A DNA stretch of 64,000 nucleotides, taken from Pedobacter africanus (GTDB lineage: Bacteria; Bacteroidota; Bacteroidia; Sphingobacteriales; Sphingobacteriaceae). Positions 60,942 to 64,000 of this stretch are shown piece after piece. Location of the stretch: assembly GCF_900176535.1 (NCBI RefSeq), contig NZ_FWXT01000001.1:1798001-1862000 (forward strand), written 5' to 3'. How positions within the stretch are numbered: position 1 is the stretch's first letter; the number at the start of each line of letters is the position of its first letter. The translations under genes and the position numbers were made by a program. The notes below the pieces were generated by a model that made no database searches, had not been told where the DNA came from, and saw only the letters and a list, made by a program, of their open reading frames with translations.

Positions 60942-61343
60942 CTACTTAAAAAATATTTCATCCAGAGCGATGCTGTTGCTATCAATAAACTGAAGCAAAA
61001 TGGCAAAGAAAATAATATGAATCAGCTGGGATGGCAGGGCTTCCCAATTTTCGGTCATTGTAGTGCCAAAAATTAACAGCAGCAGAACTATAGCTCCCGC
61101 AACTGCTGCAGGCTTGGTAAACAACCCCGTTAGCAACATTAATCCTATGGAAAATTCAGCAACAGGCAGGACGTAACTGAAGGATACTACCAACGCTTTG
61201 GGTAACAGCGATTTTTCAAAGCTCCCCACCATCCATTGGCTGAATGCGCTGAGTTTGGGTAAGCGTACCAATCCGTGACCTAACATACTAATGGAAATAG
61301 CCAGACGTAGTATCAAAAAAACAAGTGTGTTCATAAAATTCAT
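60942..61343 (-). CDS. DoxX-family membrane protein
   Basis: 133 residues, four transmembrane helices (about 5-25, 48-75, 78-98 and 102-122). ISMLGHGLVRLPKLSAFSQWMVG and VVSFSYVLPVAEFSIGLMLLTGLFTKPAAVAGAIVLLLL match the DoxX/SURF4 family; members contribute to redox or quinone-linked processes. It is the first gene of a two-gene unit with the polysaccharide deacetylase, divergent from an AraC-type regulator 85 bases away. Confidence 0.9.
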   Translation of the reverse strand: MNFMNTLVFLILRLAISISMLGHGLVRLPKLSAFSQWMVGSFEKSLLPKALVVSFSYVLPVAEFSIGLMLLTGLFTKPAAVAGAIVLLLLIFGTTMTENWEALPSQLIHIIFFAILLQFIDSNSIALDEIFFK

Positions 61344-61391
61344 TTTTAATGTTTGTAATACTGCAAATCTCGTCCTGAATTTTTTGATCTA

Positions 61392-61424
61392 TTTGTACAA
61401 CTGCTGGAATTATCGGTAAATTTA
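61392..61424 (+). promoter_or_regulatory. Promoter of the AraC-family regulator
   Basis: TTTG (61392-61395) and TAAATTTA (61417-61424; one base from TAnnTTTG) are separated by 21 bases. The -7 box ends 4 bases before the start codon at 61429, predicting a leaderless transcript. Confidence 0.5.
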
Positions 61425-61428
61425 AAAG

Positions 61429-62265
61429 ATGAAAATTAAGAATCTCCATTTACCCTTTGAAGCCGGCCTGATAGAAACAGATGAATATGTGAGCCAGGAG
61501 CACAGAAATACCTATTTTGAAATGTTTTTTATCTTTAAAGGAAAAGGAATTCAGGTGATTAACGAAAATCAACTGGAATACGCTCCCGACAAGCTTTTTT
61601 TGCTTTTTCCAAAAGATTTACATGATTTTAAAGTACAGGAAAAAACGAGCTTTTTTTTTCTTCGGTTTAATGAGAGCTACCTGAAGACCCAATCTAAGGA
61701 ATGGCTGCAGAAGCTGGATTACATTTTCTACAATCACGATCATTTACCCGGCTGTATTCTCAAAAATGTGGAAGATAAACCCTTGATACGAACTTTGGCA
61801 GAGGCTATCCTTAAGGAGCAGAAAAGAAAAAATGCATATCAGCAGGAGGTATTGCAACAGCTGATCAACACGATCATTACCATTGCCGCTAGGAATATTG
61901 CTTTACTGGGAACAGCAAGACACTATCATCCTTCGCAACCGCTATCGGTATTGGGTTACATACATCAAAACATCTATTCTCCCAATCTGCTAAAGACAGA
62001 AGTCATCGCTGAGCATTTTCACGTATCACCCAATTATATGAGCGAGTTTTTCAAAAGACAGACGGGAGAAAGTATGCAGCATTATATTCATTCATACAGA
62101 ATAAAACTGATAGAAAACAGGCTTTTGTTGACCAACTTCAGGTTGACCGAAATTGCCCTTGAATTTGGGCTAACTGATGTAAGCCATCTCAATAAACTAT
62201 TCAAAAAATTTAAACAAATGAGTCCCTCTGATTATAGAAGATCAGCCAAATATTCTGGCCTCTAA
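61429..62265 (+). CDS. AraC-family transcriptional regulator
   Basis: 278 residues. An N-terminal cupin-like ligand domain (about 1-130: FEAGLIETDEYVSQEHRNTYFEMFFIFKGKGIQVINENQLEYAPDKLFLLFPKDLHDF) precedes the AraC DNA-binding domain (about 178-275) with LKTEVIAEHFHVSPNYMSEFFKRQTGESMQHYIHSYRI and ALEFGLTDVSHLNKLFKKFKQMSPSDYRR. The divergent DoxX-deacetylase pair is the likely target. The ligand is unknown. Confidence 0.94.
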   Translation: MKIKNLHLPFEAGLIETDEYVSQEHRNTYFEMFFIFKGKGIQVINENQLEYAPDKLFLLFPKDLHDFKVQEKTSFFFLRFNESYLKTQSKEWLQKLDYIFYNHDHLPGCILKNVEDKPLIRTLAEAILKEQKRKNAYQQEVLQQLINTIITIAARNIALLGTARHYHPSQPLSVLGYIHQNIYSPNLLKTEVIAEHFHVSPNYMSEFFKRQTGESMQHYIHSYRIKLIENRLLLTNFRLTEIALEFGLTDVSHLNKLFKKFKQMSPSDYRRSAKYSGL

Positions 62266-62804
62266 AACAATAATTTCTAAGGAAAATTCATCAAAAGCTA
62301 AAATTTTTGAAATTGGCTCCAGGAAAAGGGCTCCTGCGACATTTAACCTCAATCTTTAGTCTCAAAAATTGACAGACACTGATAATGAGCAGATTGAAGC
62401 CAGTTAAAATGGAGTAAATTTTATTTTATTATTTTATAAGGCACATCAAAAGCAGGGAGAACTCAATAAACAATTGAAAAACCATAACAAAGAAAAATGG
62501 GAACTTAGACAAAAACAACAAAATGCATTGTTATATTCTGGATGAAATAGCATTTAACCCTTAATCAGGATATGTTAAGATTTCATTCAGGACGATGTCA
62601 AGTAATTCCAGAACTGATGTAAAGCAATATCAGGGCTATGCAAGGAGTATACAGACTATATACCTCCCTATCTTCTTCGGACTTTCTTCGGGTTTTCTTC
62701 GAGGTTGATTGGGCTGTAGCCGGCCAAAGACTGAATACAAGCCGACGAAGATGCAGCTGAAGGACTACCCAACAATAGCGTTACCAAGGAACTAAGCCGG
62801 AAGA
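62266..62804. other. Gene-free stretch with a TTCTTCGG repeat block
   Basis: A 539-base region between the AraC gene and a convergent aminotransferase. The first 370 bases are AT-rich with no frame of coding character and no clear terminator. The block from about 62640 to 62770 holds a stem with one bulge (GGAGTATA/TATACCTCC) and TTCTTCGG-type tandem units, listed separately. Confidence 0.5.
62645..62712. repeat. Stem GGAGTATA and tandem TTCTTCGG units
   Basis: GGAGTATA-cagacta-TATACCTCC forms a short stem with one bulge (about 62646-62670), followed directly by three imperfect units TCTTCTTCGGACT, TTCTTCGGGTT and TTCTTCGAGGTT with a period of about 11 bases. The block lies entirely outside genes. 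It may be an interspersed element of this lineage; other copies in the genome would be needed to tell. Confidence 0.5.
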
Positions 62805-64000
62805 TCAAAAGCCCTGCAATACCTCGTCAAGCTGCTTTAGGAAAGCCCCGGCATTTTCCTTGTTGAACACCATAGGTGGCTTGATCTTCAATACATTGTG
62901 CAGGGGACCATCCGTGCTCAACAGGAAACCACGCGCTTTCATGCGCTCCACTATCTCATCTATTTCGGGTACAGCAGGCTCCAGACTTTCCCGGTTTCTC
63001 ACGAGCTCGGCGCCTACAAACAAACCTTTTCCTCTCACATCGCCTATAATCGGATGCTTTTCTTTCAGCTTTTCCAGTCCTTCCAACAGGTAATTACCGG
63101 TTTCCAGTGCCCGTTGCTGCAGTTCCTCGTCACGGATCACCTCCATAACTGCAATACCGGTTTCCATAGATACCGGATTACCCCCATAGGTATTGAAATA
63201 CTCCATTCCGTTGTTAAATGCAGCAGCCACTTCTTCGGTAAGCACTACGGCTGCCAGGGGATGGCCATTACCTATGGGCTTGCCCAACACCACAATATCA
63301 GGCTCTGCCCCCTGCAATTCAAAACCCCAGAACTGTTCGCCTACCCTGCCAAAACCTACCTGAACCTCATCGGCAATGCACAAGCCTCCGGCAGCACGAA
63401 CATGACGGTAAACAGCCTGTAAATAACCTTCAGGCAAAGGGATTTGTCCGCCCACCCCCAGCAGGGTCTCGCAAATGAAAGCCGCAACCCCGGTACCTTT
63501 TGCGGATAATTCCTTAAGGATATTTTCGATATCTGCAGCATATTTCTGGCCCGCTTCTGCGTCTTCATAACGGTAATTCCCGCGATAGAGATCAGGGTTC
63601 ATCCCTTTATGGATATAAGGCTGCTGTCCGGGACCTCCCTTGCCATCAAACTTATAGGGGCTCAGTTCCATGGCCACAGTTGAAGTGCCATGGTAGGCAT
63701 GATCCAGTACAATCACATCTTTCTGTTTGGTAAAATGCCTGCTGATGCGGATGGCCAGGTCGTTGGCTTCACTGCCTGAGTTGCAGAAATAGCAAACCTT
63801 CAGCTTTGGTGGCAATGTAGCTGTAATCATTCTGGCATATTTCACCAGGCTATCGTGCAGGTAGCGGGTATTGGTATTCAGCCGGGCCAACTGCTGCTGC
63901 ATGGCCTTTACCACTACAGGATGGCAATGCCCGATATGGCTTACGTTATTTACACAGTCAATATAGGTGTCCCCTTTATCATCATAAAGGTATTGTAATG
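62805..64000 (-). CDS. Class III PLP-dependent aminotransferase, 5' part cut off by the window
   Basis: The frame is open to base 64000, so the N-terminus is missing; at least 398 residues are seen. YLYDDKGDTYIDCVNNVSHIGHCHP is the usual class III entry, CYFCNSGSEANDLAIRISRHFT and VLDHAYHGTS form the cofactor site, AFICETLLGVGGQIPLPEGYLQ and CIADEVQVGFGRVG hold the PLP-binding Asp, and VLGKPIGNGHPLAAV has the Schiff-base Lys. The closest named group by pattern is the ethanolamine-phosphate phospho-lyase/AGXT2-like branch. In some bacteria it is fused behind an aminoglycoside-phosphotransferase-like domain, which cannot be checked here. Confidence 0.93.
   Translation of the reverse strand, partial: LQYLYDDKGDTYIDCVNNVSHIGHCHPVVVKAMQQQLARLNTNTRYLHDSLVKYARMITATLPPKLKVCYFCNSGSEANDLAIRISRHFTKQKDVIVLDHAYHGTSTVAMELSPYKFDGKGGPGQQPYIHKGMNPDLYRGNYRYEDAEAGQKYAADIENILKELSAKGTGVAAFICETLLGVGGQIPLPEGYLQAVYRHVRAAGGLCIADEVQVGFGRVGEQFWGFELQGAEPDIVVLGKPIGNGHPLAAVVLTEEVAAAFNNGMEYFNTYGGNPVSMETGIAVMEVIRDEELQQRALETGNYLLEGLEKLKEKHPIIGDVRGKGLFVGAELVRNRESLEPAVPEIDEIVERMKARGFLLSTDGPLHNVLKIKPPMVFNKENAGAFLKQLDEVLQGF

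Noticed and set aside
1..64000. Search by eye for CRISPR arrays, insertion sequences, prophage genes and integrases
   Set aside because: No regularly spaced repeats, transposase, integrase or phage structural protein was seen in the window.

Overview
The window is a chromosomal stretch of a Bacteroidota bacterium, most likely a Sphingobacteriaceae member close to Pedobacter. The genus is inferred from the overall style of the proteins and is not proven. The pointers are a SusC/SusD locus with a hybrid two-component regulator, the bacillithiol gene bshA, many Bacteroidota-type envelope proteins, promoters of the TTTG-N19/21-TAnnTTTG type, and an almost complete lack of Shine-Dalgarno sequences. 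No insertion sequence, prophage, CRISPR array or rRNA was seen.

Region 1 (1-15468) is a polysaccharide utilization locus. It holds a cut-off glycoside hydrolase, a one-protein hybrid two-component sensor/regulator on the plus strand, and a minus-strand operon susC-susD-DUF5000 lipoprotein-DUF4998 lipoprotein with a GH20 beta-hexosaminidase upstream. A promoter-sized element of about 90 bp occurs twice, once beside the regulator and once upstream of susC. It carries an invariant 21-bp direct repeat of TTTGAT and is the best candidate for the regulator's binding site. The C-terminus of the DUF4998 lipoprotein looks tachylectin-like, which together with GH20 suggests an N-acetylhexosamine-containing glycan as substrate.

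Region 2 (15776-39961) is mostly housekeeping: a lytic transglycosylase, a pseudouridine synthase with a long disordered tail, a lactonase-like propeller, bshA, tilS, an LptA/OstA-like protein, rdgB, two SurA-like chaperones with a MoxR ATPase, a GDPD-like protein that lacks the family's metal ligands, and an apparent operon mutL - rhomboid - rhomboid - EEP phosphatase - cysS. A serine hydrolase carrying a leftover GH3 C-terminal-like domain and a 2OG-Fe(II) oxygenase follow.

Region 3 (40092-55028) holds msrA, an NlpE-like lipoprotein, an esterase, pterin dehydratase, a FadL-like porin with an SGNH hydrolase, a nitroreductase, a very large MG2/plug-like surface protein, a PadR-PspC pair, a divergent diadenylate-cyclase-like protein, and a TonB-dependent receptor. 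That receptor is divergent from a DtxR/MntR regulator, and a DtxR-like palindrome sits between the receptor's -33 and -7 promoter boxes.

Region 4 (55120-64000) holds the DtxR/MntR gene, a DUF2130 protein with a nuclease-like ExK motif, rlmF, a DgkA-type kinase, recO, two identical tRNA-Val(TAC) genes with a good promoter and terminator, a polysaccharide deacetylase-DoxX pair divergent from an AraC regulator, and a class III aminotransferase cut by the window end. Three gene-free stretches (16571-17054, 42525-43034, 62266-62804) carry palindromic or tandem repeat elements that no gene explains.
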